This document shows, in pieces, positions 12,733-24,114 of a DNA stretch of 64,000 bases. Position 1 is the first letter of the stretch, and each line of letters begins with the position of its first letter. The notes beneath the pieces were generated by a model that was given only the letters and a program-made list of their open reading frames with translations, made no database searches and had not been told where the DNA came from. The translations under genes were made by a program, and so were the position numbers. The stretch is from assembly GCA_026225945.1 (NCBI GenBank), contig JAMJFZ010000812.1, positions 1 to 64,000 on the forward strand. Direction: 5' to 3'. Source of the DNA: Cricetomys ansorgei. Taxonomy: Eukaryota > Chordata > Mammalia > Rodentia > Nesomyidae.

Positions 12733-12925
12733 TGTTTTTTTTATGTATATTCATATGCCTGTGTGGGGCTTGGCGCACATGAGTTCAGATGCCTGTAGAG
12801 GCCAGAAAAGATCCTAGAGCCCATCACTAGAGTTACAGAAAGTTGTAAGTGTCAAACATGGGTTCTAGGAACCCCACTCTGGTCCTTTGAAACAGCAGCA
12901 ACTGCGCTTAATTTCTGAGATACAC
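12733..12925 (-). mobile_element. B2 SINE (diverged)
   Basis: TGCCTGTAGAGGCCAGAAAA, AGAGTTACAGAAAGTTGTAA and GGGTTCTAGGAACCCCACTC give the reverse B2 pattern with many substitutions. Confidence 0.65.
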
Positions 12926-13054
12926 CTTGTAGATGGAAGTATTAATAAATATTAATGTATCAGGAGGGTTTCAGTAGAAAATAGAAACAATTCTCCAAGA
13001 GGTGTGCCTGGATGGCTTAGGCAAAGGGTCTGGCCTCTCATGGACTGACCCAGA

Positions 13055-13570
13055 GCTTGTGGCCTCCAGGTAATTTATTGAGCAAAAACACTGCTTAATG
13101 AATAGAACTTTCACAGCTCACCAACCCCAAACTTCAGCTGGTTGACCTGATGCCTTTTAAAAGCAAAGTCAAGACCTCAGGCAAGATATCCCTTGACCAA
13201 TACTTAGGCCGAGGGAGGAGACTGTAAAGTTTCTTCATTTTTGCAATAATACAATTGGGTACTTTCAACACAAAGACCTCAGTGGGCAAAGTCAAATCTG
13301 AACAACAACTGTTCCATCCACGGGTTTAGTAGCCAATTGCTGGTGCTCCAAACTAGCAATCTTTCTATACTCAAGGCTGTAGCCATCCACATCTAGAAAG
13401 CTGGTTCCAACAACTAAGGAAGGAGCTTCTGGAGGCAGCCGGAGCTGCCGGATCCAGCGGCTGTTCAAGGTCATATTACTGCACAGAAGTGCATGCAGCT
13501 TTCCAGTATTGGAGAATAAGTTTAAACATTCCACTACAGCGCCTCCAGTCCCATCATCTTCAGAACTTCG
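13055..13570 (-). pseudogene. Orphan retrocopy-like coding tail, unidentified source
   Basis: On the - strand a frame is open from about 13570 to a TGA at 13292-13294. About 92 residues have strongly protein-like composition, including TLNSRWIRQLRLPPEAPS and LVVGTSFLDVDGYSLEYRKI. A TAA in frame closes it immediately upstream, and no pyrimidine-rich acceptor lies there, so it does not look like a spliced exon. About 220 nt past the stop, the - strand has AATAAA (13073-13078 as TTTATT on +), as expected of a 3'UTR. I read this as a 5'-truncated processed pseudogene; a terminal exon of an unknown gene is less likely. No poly(A) tail or target duplication is clear. I do not recognise the parent gene and assign no function. 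Confidence 0.5.
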
Positions 13571-14785
13571 TTAGTTGCCGTAATGTTTGTATAATTGTGT
13601 GCTCATTAGTGTTCATAGACTACCTATTCCAGAAGCACACGGCATGACATTTCAAAGGATTTCTCTGGTTTTCTGTTTAACACTCTTAGCCTGAAGTCAT
13701 CCTGTCCTACTATGTAGCCTGGATGTTTAGGCCACCAGGACGTCACCCTAAAAATGACTTCGGAAAACCGGAATATGCCACACCACTCACATCTCTTGAG
13801 CATTTGGACTATTTTGAGACGATTAGGTTGACAATGATGATTAAAGGAGATCATGAAGTTGAGAGGGAGGGGGAGAGGGCGGCGGAAGAAGACCAGGATG
13901 AGGGGTAGAGATGATGGGAACAATAATCATCCCTGAGCTTCTTGAAAATCACAATAAAATAAAGGTGCAAGTTCTGCTTGATTAGAATAGGCAGACCATT
14001 AACAAGTTATTTTCAAATGCAGCAAATATCGGGAGGTATATTTAGAATTAGATTACGCTGTGTGTGACCAATTGGCAGGCCCGAAACGTGTACTGCAAGC
14101 TCACAGTCTTGTCTTGATCAGCAGTGTTTGCAATGCAGGCCTGAAAGGCACCGCCCCCAACTCCTAAAGTCTGAAGCCATAATTCTTCAAGTTAAAAAAA
14201 AAAAAAAGAAGAAGAAGAAGAAACTAATTAGAAATGTGATAAACGATGATTAGACAGTTACTTTTGGGGGACTAGTAGTCATGTCAACTGGGGTAGCTTC
14301 GGCAGAAAAGGATAGACAGGCTTGTTAAGATGAAAAGTTCCCTGTCTGTCACCTGGGGCAGGAAGCTCCCTCGAGATGGGGCCATTCGCATGTCATCTGC
14401 ACGCAGAGTTTAAGACAAGAGTCTAAAAGGTCACCACAAAAGAGGAACTCCCCAGAGCAGAGCAAGCCTTGCACCTGAAAGATGGTGATTGGCAGGAGGG
14501 ATGGGGTCCCTGCTAGGGGCACTTGGAGTCTCTTGCCAACTGCTAATACTCCAGACAGTAGCCAGAACTGAAATGACCTGGGTGGAACAGAGCCTGGAGG
14601 AGGGTCAGAAGACCTTGGCTTCTGTTTTGGCTGAGACTCTTGAGTATGAGCCCAGAGACCTTGTGCGTCTGTGGGAGGGGAAAAAAAAAACAAAAAACCC
14701 TTTCTCTTCCTGTGCTCTGGCTGGCCACTCCCACTCCTCTTTCCAGGGCTAAGGGCATCTTCCCCGCCTCCATAGATTGAACTTG

Positions 14786-15108
14786 TGCTGTGGTTTGAGT
14801 GTGAACATCCCACACAGGCTTACACTTGAGCCCTACCTAGTGACTAGTTTGGAAAGTTGTGGGCTGTTAAGGAGGCGGAGCCTGACTGGAGGAAGTGGGT
14901 CCTCTGGAGTTCACTTGAAGTTTCTCAGCAAGATTCCACTTCTGAATTTTGCGTCCTGACCGTGGACGCGATGTGACCAGCTGTCTCCTGTTCGTGCTTC
15001 CAGGTCTTCCCAACCGTAATGGACTGTGTCACCCTGACCTGGAAACCCAAAGAAACCTTTGTCCCTGCTGCGCAGGTATTTGGTCCCCGCAACCAGAAAA
15101 GTAATACA
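14786..15108 (+). mobile_element. MaLR (ORR1/MLT-like) solo LTR
   Basis: Starts TGCTGTGGTTTGAGTG and ends AAAAGTAATACA. The middle holds GGAGGAAGTGGGTCCTCTGG and GATGTGACCAGCTGTCTCCT. Flanks ACTTG/ACTAG could be a decayed 5-bp target duplication, as expected for ERVL-type elements. It is related to the 42640-42935 element. Confidence 0.65.
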
Positions 15109-16689
15109 ACTAGCAAGCCAGACGGTTGAGCGCTCCAGGGGGCGTTCAAGTAGGCAGTTTGATTCAGGAGCCCAGTTGTTTCCCTTCAAATCTTCCTGTA
15201 GCTGGGGTACAGACTGAATGAAACATCTGAATGAACACACGGAAAAAGCCAGCTTGCAAAAGAAGCCTGGAAGCCTGTCCCTGCCTGGGAACAGAGCATG
15301 TACATGCACGCATGCGCAGGAAGGAAGTGAGCCCGGGGAGAAGCTGCCCAGATACAAGTAAGGGAGCAAGGACTACGAAAGTCCTATAAAGAGCTGTACA
15401 TGTGATGGGCACGTGTTTTTTGGGCTCTTTCCTCAGCCTCCCAGGACACTTCCATTCTTGGTTTTAATGAGATGTCTTTATTTTTATTTCTAACCAGCTA
15501 GTTAGAATTGGCTAAGAATTGGCTGCAAGAATTGGCTGCCCTCTAAACTCATCCCCGGCGATTGCCATAAATAAGTACTGCTATCTCTCAATGACTTACA
15601 AAAAAAAGTCAGCTTTTTAACGTATTATTCAAGAAACAACATTGGTGAAAGTCGAGGCTTCATGTTCTACTGTTTTTCAAATACCCATTGAGATAAAAGT
15701 ATATTTGCTAAAAATCCTGTTCTTGATGGTTGGCAAGGTGAAATCATCTCAGGTACCCGTGCACATTTCACGCATGAGGAAATGCTAGCCTCTCCCAGCC
15801 ACTCAGCTTCGTAGAGTCCTCCCAGCAAGCATTCCTTCAGACCTTATTAGTGGACGGCTGGGGAACATGAGCCAGTAGCGCCCTGGCTCTCTCGGAGCAG
15901 ACAGAATCACACAGGGAGGGAGATGCCAAGATTAAGCTTAGACGGATGGCGGGACGCTTCCTCCTGGGGTCTCCTCTTCTTCTCACTGGGCCAGCCAGTT
16001 TTAATCAGGAGACAGCACAGGAAAGCAAGCACTTCAGTTGCTCAAAATTCTAGTTCCTGGAAAACTTGGCTTTGGCCCTGATTATACCTCATATCATGAG
16101 CCTGTGTTCTGAGAATCCGATTCTCCCCCTGGGAGGTGGGTGTCCTCCCTTCCTCCTAGGCCCGGTGGAGGATCAGGGCTAATGCTCACTGAATGAATAT
16201 TTTGTTTATATTGTGAACACTCGTGGAGGCAGACCTTTCCTGGCCCTGGCCTGTACCATGGATCTCCTTCCCTCTGTGCTTTTAATGCTATTTAAGGTTT
16301 TCCTACAAATCTGCCTTTATACAAAGCAGCAACTTATTATCAGCCAAGACGCAGACAGGGTTCTCCAAGTTCAAGACACAGATGCAAAGCTTTGTGTGGA
16401 CTTCCAAAAGGATACACAGGGTGGTCACTAACGGAGCTAGTAAGAGGAAGGAGAACACACAACAGATGCACATTCTCTGAAGCAGCCCTTACTGTGACCG
16501 CCCTGCAAGAAATATCATATGGGCCAAAGCAATTTCTGAGAGAGATGAGGGGAGAGGCCAGGCTGGCACACCACAAGCTACCAGGCCAGGACACAGGGAT
16601 AAGGGACAGACCACAGAGATAACGGACAGCAGACTGCCAAGAGCTACTGCTTCATCTCTTATTAATAAGCTTCTGCCATGGAATGGTTT

Positions 16690-16945
16690 TTGGTTGTGTG
16701 TGTGTGTGTGTATGTGTGTCTGTGTCTGTGTGTGTGTGTTCCTGTGTACTCATGGAAGTGCACCTGTGCAGATGTGTGTGAGGAGACCAAAGATTAACCT
16801 CCAGTGTTTTTCCTTAGAGCTGTTCACTTTGATTTTGACACAGAATCTCTTCGCGTATACCTGGAGCTCAGTTAGGCTAGGCTGACCAGCAAGCTGGGAG
16901 GAGCCTTCTGTCTCTACCTCCCCAGCTGGGATTATACCCACATGA
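16690..16945 (-). mobile_element. B4-type SINE with (TG)n tail
   Basis: A TG-rich tail is followed by GAGACCAAAGATTAACCTCC, GTTAGGCTAGGCTGACCAGC and CTACCTCCCCAGCTGGGATT, the reverse B4 body. The ID-like head is missing. Confidence 0.65.
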
Positions 16946-17031
16946 CATCATCTGAGGGCCAAGTTCATTTCCTCAGGCTTGTTCAACTTCCCTATCTCTC
17001 CTGGATTGTTTTTAAAGGGACCCAAGTCTTT

Positions 17032-17440
17032 TGTAGAATGCTCTCCCCATGGCATACGAGACATGCCATCTTCATCAGAGCAGCTGCAACTGCCCACAAG
17101 AGACCTCCAAGGCAGCCTGTTGCTGCCCCCTCAAAGAAGGAGGAAGTGGAGACAGTCTACGGACTGTTACCTTAGATTCCATCCATTCCTGCCTACACCT
17201 TCCTCCTGGTTGTATGGGATCCTGGCCAAGCTGCAAGTGACTTTGTGGTTTCGGGATGTGCGAGAGTACATGGAGAGAGGAAGGTTAACCGAGGGAGCGT
17301 CTCCATCGCTGCAGCGGTGGGGAAGTTACCATCCGTGACGGGGTGAGACTCTTTGGTGGATCGTTCACACTCCAGTAACTTACCCTGCACCACACTCTGT
17401 TAGGTAGGCATGGTAACTGTTTGCCAAGTGGGACTCCGAT
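17032..17440 (+). mobile_element. Diverged LTR related to 56794-57260
   Basis: Starts TGTAGAATGCT and shares with the 56794 element the block GAGACCTCCAAGGCAGCCTG plus AGGAGGAAGTGGAGACAGTC. Further right, similarity is patchy, so the end point is approximate. It lies just beyond the probable TGFBR2 3' end. Confidence 0.4.
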
Positions 17441-17671
17441 GGCATCATTACTTGGTTTTGTCACTGGTGCCGTAATCTGAGGTGAGCAGGTGCGGTGTGC
17501 ATCTGCCCGGGGAAAACGCACCCAAGACACTGCTGAGAGACAATCCATGTGGAAAGTCAGAGAGGATGTGTAGATGACATTTTCTGCCGTGCTACTGAAT
17601 AATCCAGTGAGGGAGGTGGGCATGGCTTCTGGGAATAGCAAGGAGAGGCCAGATGGTCTGCGGACATGTGG

Positions 17672-17677
17672 TTTATT
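17672..17677 (-). terminator. TGFBR2: Candidate TGFBR2 poly(A) signal AATAAA
   Basis: TTTATT on the + strand, read as AATAAA in the TGFBR2 direction, about 2.66 kb past the stop. I found no other AATAAA on the - strand between it and the stop codon. Confidence 0.55.
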
Positions 17678-17732
17678 GGATCTACTAGACATTCTTATTT
17701 ATATAAAAGACAAACAATGCATAGGATGAAAA

Positions 17733-17740
17733 TAAGTGCT
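17733..17740 (-). promoter_or_regulatory. TGFBR2: 8-mer miR-302/372-type seed site
   Basis: The transcript strand reads AGCACTTA, a full 8-mer complement to the AAGUGCU seed family. It lies about 55 nt upstream of the poly(A) signal. TGFBR2 is a reported target of miR-302/372; use of this exact site is an inference. Confidence 0.4.
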
Positions 17741-18035
17741 TTAGATTTTGATATAAAAGGAGTATTGTGCATTCACATTCCTATTTTAACATATGAGTAT
17801 GGCTGGTGTTCGATGAAAGAATTAAACCTTCCCTTTTTGCAGAGTAGTGAACAAAAGTCAACATTTTTAGGAATGACAGAAATGTTATTCCTTGGTCTTT
17901 TTCTTGAATAAGAAAAAAAAACAACATAAACAAAACAAGCCACAGTATCATGACACGTGTTCCAGTTTCTGATGATGACCTGGAAGAGAAATTCTGAACC
18001 CTGGAAATCCCACTAGTTGACCAGTATTCTATAAA

Positions 18036-18057
18036 TTCACCGCTAGAGGGCGGTGAA
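18036..18057 (+). promoter_or_regulatory. CTCF-like motif inside a perfect 8-bp inverted repeat
   Basis: TTCACCGC and GCGGTGAA form a perfect stem around a 6-nt centre. The string CCGCTAGAGGGCGG (18040-18053) agrees with 13 of 14 positions of the CTCF core CCASYAGRKGGCRS as I remember it. Confidence 0.35.
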
Positions 18058-18715
18058 CAACAGCTACTGGGAGGGCACGGGCAAGCCCTAAGGTGCAAGT
18101 AGATTCTGGGAGGGCGTGGGGGGTTCACGGTGTTGCACAGCACACTTCCACGGGGCAGAGTGCATAGATTTTTGTCCCATCCCCAACTTGACCACGTCTC
18201 CTAAGATCCCCCGTGAGCTGTTCCCATGTTCTAGACAGAACAAAAGGCACCCTGATGGTCTTTCCTTCAATCGTGTTCCTATTTGGTTGAAAATAAGTAG
18301 CTTCAAAAACACATTTTTTTTTTTAAAAAGAGACTGTTGCTTGCAATATCCACATCTGTTGGTGGATTAACAAGCTTCCTATTAAAGCTCATTCTTTGAT
18401 CTCATCCAAGTGGACACAGATTCTACTGGCTCTACATGGGTGTCTTGTGTTCCTCCCCCCCATTCAAATCCTCATTTATAATTTCTGCACAGGTGAGGAC
18501 CATGCAGAGACCAGTAGCCATAAAGAGGGGTTCTTAAAGCACAGAGTTTCCCTTACAGGGCGGAGGGAACTTAATATGTTTACAAAAGAGACTTGACCTA
18601 GTGAGGCTCACACAGGAGGTCCCCTGAGGTTCAATTCACGGTCAGCTTCAAATCACATCAGATAAGGTATGGGCAGTCCAATCTGTTACCAGAGCAAGGG
18701 CATAAGCTCACATTT

Positions 18716-18972
18716 CTATGGTGTGTATGTGTGTGGGTGCCTATGTGTTTGGAGGTCAGAGGTCAATGTCAGACTTTGTTCCTCGGGATGCTTGGGAGGC
18801 AGAGTCTTCTTAGCAGACCAGTGAACTCCAGGGATGTTCACCTCCCCAGTGCTGGGATTACAAGTGTGTTCCACTGAAGACGGCTTTGTCATGGGTTCTG
18901 GGGGGGTTGAACTCAAGTCCTCTTGCTTGTGACGCAAGCATTTTTACTTGCTGAGCTATCTCTCCAGGCTCA
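18716..18972 (-). mobile_element. B4-type SINE in TGFBR2 3'UTR
   Basis: GTTTGGAGGTCAGAGGTCAA, CCTCCCCAGTGCTGGGATTA, GGGTTGAACTCAAGTCCTCT and TACTTGCTGAGCTATCTCTC form a complete reverse-strand B4 with its ID-like head at the right. Its orientation is sense with respect to the TGFBR2 transcript. Confidence 0.8.
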
Positions 18973-19112
18973 CAGAAGCACATTTCTTGTCTTGACTAGG
19001 GGCAGCAGCTTTCACTTCCAGACTGGGGTGGGCACGGGTCATGGGAAGGAAGTCAGTGTAACAGTGAGCAGTGAAGCAGCCTAACAGAGTCCACGCCTTC
19101 TCGCTGTAAACG

Positions 19113-19126
19113 ATGCCCCCTAGAGG
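19113..19126 (-). promoter_or_regulatory. CTCF-like motif
   Basis: On the - strand it reads CCTCTAGGGGGCAT, agreeing with about 12 of 14 core positions. It points towards the + strand motif at 18040-18053. Confidence 0.25.
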
Positions 19127-19965
19127 CGTTGCTAGGAACCACCTCCTCGTCTTTGCTAGACTCTAGATTTTTCTGCCACAGCTCAAATACTTAAAAAGAA
19201 GCTCAACTTTTTCAGACGTTGTGCTGACCCAGCCAAACAAGGATTCAAAGTGTCCCTGGACACAGTAGTACAGTACGGGCCATGCTGTGTCATTCAAATC
19301 CTGTCTACTATTTGGGAGCCCAGGAAGATGGAACCCACTGGTGTTGCCATGGCAAGCTGAAAGCTCCAGCAGGAGAGTGACAGTGAGCCTCCGGGGGTGG
19401 GCACAGGGTGCGCCACATCAAAAAAAGGGTAAAGGTGGGAGGAAATAATAGCGACTTAGGCACAGGAGAAAATCGAAGGACTCAAGCTTATTAGCAGACG
19501 ATGGGGCAATTTCACCGGGGGGAGAAAATGTCTTCTTTGATTTCGGTTAACTATAAGAGGAAAAAGATGGGTCAACTTTCTAGGCTATGCCAGATGTTCA
19601 CAAGTCAGATGTGGGGCTTGGATGTCCAAGACAAGATCAAGAAAAACAAAGGTACATGAGAGACCCTTGGGACACAGTGGCAGGCTGGGACTTAGCTCCC
19701 TGGCTAGGAAAGCATCCTCTTGTAGAGTATAGAGGGTACTTCTTGCATAACCAAGTGTGTTTTGTGGCCAAAGCAGGCTATGAGGCATGGATCCTTCTCC
19801 TGCAATTGTCCCCCCAACCCTGCAGTCAGGGGACCACCGCGTGTGTGATTGTCAAGTGCTAAATGCTATCCCAGGTCCCTTCCGCTCCATCCTGGAGCTC
19901 TCCAGTAAAATCTAAATTCCCCGGAAACCTTTGATCTTTTTCTTTGTCTCCTTGCAGAGTATGGC

Positions 19966-20011
19966 TATATAGAGGGAGATATAGACATATATAGATATAG
20001 ATATATAACAT
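19966..20011. repeat. ATAG/TA-rich simple repeat
   Basis: Imperfect GATATA and ATATAG units within the TGFBR2 3'UTR. Confidence 0.8.
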
Positions 20012-20150
20012 AGCTATTCATATTTACATACAGGCATTAATAAAGTGCAAATGTTATTGGCTGTTGTAAAAATCAATCTCATTTCCTGAGGAAGTGCTAG
20101 CACAGCTCACGCCAGGACAACGTCCGAGGCATAGAATGCTTGCTGTCACT

Positions 20151-20197
20151 CATCCCCTGCTGCCTCTGCCGCCGCCACTGCTGCTGCCACTGTTGCT
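20151..20197 (-). repeat. CAG/CGG-type trinucleotide stretch in 3'UTR
   Basis: In transcript sense it is a run of CAG, CAA, TGG and CGG triplets starting about 145 nt after the stop codon. It is imperfect, so it is a cryptic rather than pure repeat. Confidence 0.7.
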
Positions 20198-20340
20198 GAA
20201 CATGGGGCAGCGATCGGGGAAGAAGGAAGCAAGTAGTCCTTGGTTTTCCAGAAGCATCGGTCAGGACAGCATCCTGTTGCCTCTGGTCTTTGGTGAGAGG
20301 GTGGCTTCTGGAGACTTTGCCCAGCCTGCTCAGAAAAAAG

Positions 20341-20553
<213 letters not shown>

Positions 20554-20624
20554 TCAGTGGGTAGTCTGCGTGGAGTTAGCATCAACACATCATTACTGGA
20601 GCCCACAGTTCAGAGCAGGGCCCA

Positions 20625-20900
20625 CTCTTTCTATGTGCTCATGTGTTCCCAGGTGAGGGTCAAAGGTTGATGGCAGGTATCTTCCCTCAACCACTCTCCA
20701 CCTTAATATTTTGAGACAGGGTTTCCCATTGAACCCAGAGCTCACTGATTTGAGATCCTTCTGTTTCTTCTTCCCCGGTGCTAGTTTTACAGGTGCACAC
20801 CACTGCACACAGCTTTTTACATGGGCACCATGGATCCAAACTCAGGTCTTCCTGCTCATTTGCAAGCCCTTAACTGACTGTGTCATCTCTGCAGTGCCCG
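20625..20900 (-). mobile_element. B4-type SINE
   Basis: TTTTGAGACAGGGTTTCCCA, GGTGCTAGTTTTACAGGTGC and ATCCAAACTCAGGTCTTCCT give a reverse B4 about 100 bp into intron 6 from exon 7. Confidence 0.7.
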
Positions 20901-21267
20901 GGAGCCACCCTTGGTGGCACATGTGTGAAGACTGTAACAAATACACCCATTACGGAGTCTGAGAGACCCCCATTTCCCACCTTAGGCTGAGTTCTATTTT
21001 TCCTTTGCCTTTCACGACCCCTGGGGTTTTACTCTTTCAGTATGTAACATGGCTGGATCACGGGTACCCTTATGGTTGAACAGAACTGGACACCCAAGCC
21101 CAGAGTCGGTCAGGCATTAACCTGGGTTCACTTTGTAAAGTCCATACTTCATAGAACGACTCAGATGTTGCTTCCAGAACTACCAAGAGTGACGCCATGA
21201 TGTTCCACTCATCTCCAGTGACATTAAACTAGGCCTGTGACATGGCCATCTTAATATGCCTGATTAT

Positions 21268-21334
21268 CATATATATATATGTATATATATATCATATGCA
21301 CACACACACACATACACACACACACACATACATG
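21268..21334. repeat. (TA)n(CA)n compound microsatellite
   Basis: TA dinucleotides run directly into CA dinucleotides with CATA interruptions. Confidence 0.95.
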
Positions 21335-22447
21335 CTGTGCAGAACAGCGAAGTACTCCACCATTGCCACTGGCTGGATCTCATTTTGCATCCATAATATT
21401 TTTGTTAAAGTCCTTTCTGAAAATTGGAAGGTAAGTAAAGTCTGAGAGTGGAGATAAGATCAGCTCTTTCCACTTGGAGGCCAACAATGCCCCTGATAAT
21501 CTCCGTATAGGTGGGGCAGATACACCTAACACTCTTTGTGGAGAGCTGGCCCTTGCATGCTAATGCCAGCGACTCTCATAACAAAAGGGAGTCCCCCCAC
21601 CCCCAGTTCTTGATGTAGAATTAATTGCATAATTCACCTAACTGATGGTATTGATTGATGGCCCCGTTAAGAACAGAGTGTTATTGTTGCTATACCAGAA
21701 ACATTTATTTTGTTCTGACACTGTAATTACAGGCAGTAAATTAAATTAAATATTAAGCATTACCTTGAAATCAATAGGGCAACAAATTTCATTAAGAGAA
21801 AAAAATGTATTATGCAAATTCTTTCCAGAATTTTTATCATAATGAGTAACAGCTTCATTACAAGAACTTCACAGGGGAGTCCTGAAGAGCTGGTGACAGA
21901 GTTTCAATGGGATACGCCATTGCGATACCTGCTAATTCCTCAGTTTCTACAAACAGTCTTGCAATTTTAGAAACAAAGGCAGTTTGTCTGAGACTCTGAC
22001 GAAGACCTTGACCCTGGGAATTCTGGCTCACCTACTCCAGGATCACAGGGCTGGCTCTGGGCCAGGGCTGGCTTGGAGCAGGTTCCCTACTCCATTTGTC
22101 TTCCTGACAGTGCCTGGCTTGCTGTTTCTGGCTCACACTTGAACCCTCCTTGCCTTCCGGCAGACCTACATGGCCATGGCCTGCAAGGATGAAGGACTTC
22201 ATCCAAGAGAGCAGTAAAGGGCTACGCTGAGTGGAAAAGAATAATTTTTCCAGAGAGATGGGAAAACGCTGTTCTAGCATTTTCTTCACCGAGGCGCTTT
22301 CTTGGGTGTATCACACATGTGGCCAACTCTCTCACTCACAACCTATGTTTTTGTCCCTCTCCTCTGACCTCTGCTTTGAGCAACCTTAACTTCTAGTTCT
22401 TGGGAAAGAATGCAAGAGAGCTGTGAGAATGTCACTCAACAGGCTGG

Positions 22448-22590
22448 CCTCCTCCTCCTCCTCCTCCTCCTCCTCCTCCTCCTCTCTTCCTCCTCCTCTT
22501 CCTCCTCTCCTCCTCCTCCCCATCCCCCCTCCTCCCCCTCCCCATACCCCTCCTCCTCCTCCCCATCCCTCTCCTACCCCTCCTTCTCAT
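22448..22590. repeat. (CCT)n polypyrimidine tract
   Basis: About 140 bp of almost pure C/T on the + strand; the left half is a regular CCT array. The TGFBR2 RNA carries the GGA-rich complement. Confidence 0.95.
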
Positions 22591-22967
22591 CCGCCAGCAA
22601 GCTCCTTCATTGATTCCTGCCCGCCACCATAGTGAGCTAGTTTCCTCCTTCCCAGGGCATGCTGGCAGATATGAGCACACCAACCACCGGTCAGTCCTGC
22701 TTACTTCCAACTGCTAAGTGTTTCTTTCTGAAGTTGAAGAAGCCCAGAGGAACAAAGCTGGAGCCCAGAGGGAATGAGACATAGGTACCCGCTGTGAAGG
22801 CATGGGAGTGAACAGCAGACACAGCTAGCAAAATATCTTAACCCTGAATCAAGAGGGCTTGGGGAAGGTGTCCTGCGCCCCACGGTGGTCATCTGAGAGC
22901 TCTCTGAGAATGCTCTCTGACTGAGCTGTGAATGCTACTTACAAGGAAGGACAGGATCATCCACTTA

Positions 22968-23354
<387 letters not shown>

Positions 23355-23577
23355 TCACTGCGAGAACACTTTTTAATGACAGTGGATTAAAATAAGGAAG
23401 AAGAGGTAGTGGAGGGATGCTGGGAAATATTCCACGGTGCGTCCCGGCATCATGTTAATAGCTGATACGTGGCGAATAACCCCACTTTCCGGTTAATGCA
23501 GACACACTCACGTGGGGATACTGTCTCTAAGGAAGGGCACAGGTTCTTCGGAGCTGGTAACGTTTTATGTTTCGTGG

Positions 23578-23775
23578 CTGGAGCCAGGGCTCTGCATTAA
23601 GTGCGTGCGCTTGAAAGAGACCAGAGTTGGGTTCCCAGTACCCAGCCCAGTGTCTTACTTCCTCCCGCTTCAGCCCCAGGGGAGCTGACGCCCTCTTCTG
23701 GCCTTTGTGGGTGCTGCATTCACGGGCACGCATCCATACAGACACACATAATTAGGAAAATAAAAAAGGTTTTAA
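23578..23775 (+). mobile_element. B2 SINE
   Basis: GGCTGGAGCCAGGGCTCTGC head, GGTTCCCAGTACCCAGCCCA and ACGCCCTCTTCTGGCCTTTG, with an A-rich end. It carries the B2-borne CTCF-like string on the reverse strand. Confidence 0.8.
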
Positions 23776-24114
23776 AAAGCCATTTGTATTACTAAGTATC
23801 TGGTCCTCCATAGGCCCACAGCGTACGAACAGATTCAACAAATGGTGTCGAATTTCATGGGGGACATTAGCCCTTTGGACAGGCAATTCTGAAAGATGCT
23901 ACCGCCTAGATGGCTCCTTGAAGACATTACTAAAGGAAGTAATTCAGATACTAAAGGGCAAGTAGTATGTGTTTCCACTCTCCACCAAAACTCACGCTGG
24001 AGATTAACCCCCCATCACGAGGCACTAAGAGGGAGAACCAGGTAGGACCTTCGTAGTTGGCTGAGGGAAATTCCGATTAATGGACTGAAGCCTGTTATTC
24101 CAGCAAGTTTAAAG

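Larger units (their letters stand above)
4916..17650. other. Intergenic region between convergent GADL1 and TGFBR2
   Basis: No exon of either gene is recognisable. It holds SINEs, MaLR LTRs, a diverged LTR and one retrocopy-like coding tail (13055-13570, - strand). About 4900-6620, 8090-10480 and 15110-16690 look mostly unique; I see no supported gene in them. The open frames at 8013-8615 and 14349-14813 lack protein-like composition. Confidence 0.7.
17655..20340 (-). other. TGFBR2: TGFBR2 3'UTR (probable extent)
   Basis: Sequence after the TGFBR2 stop, down to shortly past the AATAAA at 17672-17677. The length of about 2.7 kb, or about 2.4 kb without the B4 insertion, is close to the roughly 2.5 kb human 3'UTR I know of. 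It contains a CAG/CGG-like trinucleotide stretch at 20151-20197 and an ATAG-rich repeat at 19966-20011. It also holds a B4 SINE, two CTCF-like motifs and a miR-302/372-type 8-mer near the 3' end. Confidence 0.6.

Noticed and set aside
13723..13908. + strand frame ending in an acidic tail, followed by AATAAA near 13955
   Set aside because: It could be another retrocopy tail, but the composition is mixed and there is no recognisable block; not enough to call.
14349..14813. 154-residue open frame on - strand
   Set aside because: It runs into the MaLR LTR and has no protein-like motif or splice signals.
22410..22710. Poly-Ser, poly-Pro and poly-Gly frames
   Set aside because: Produced by the (CCT)n tract in three frames.
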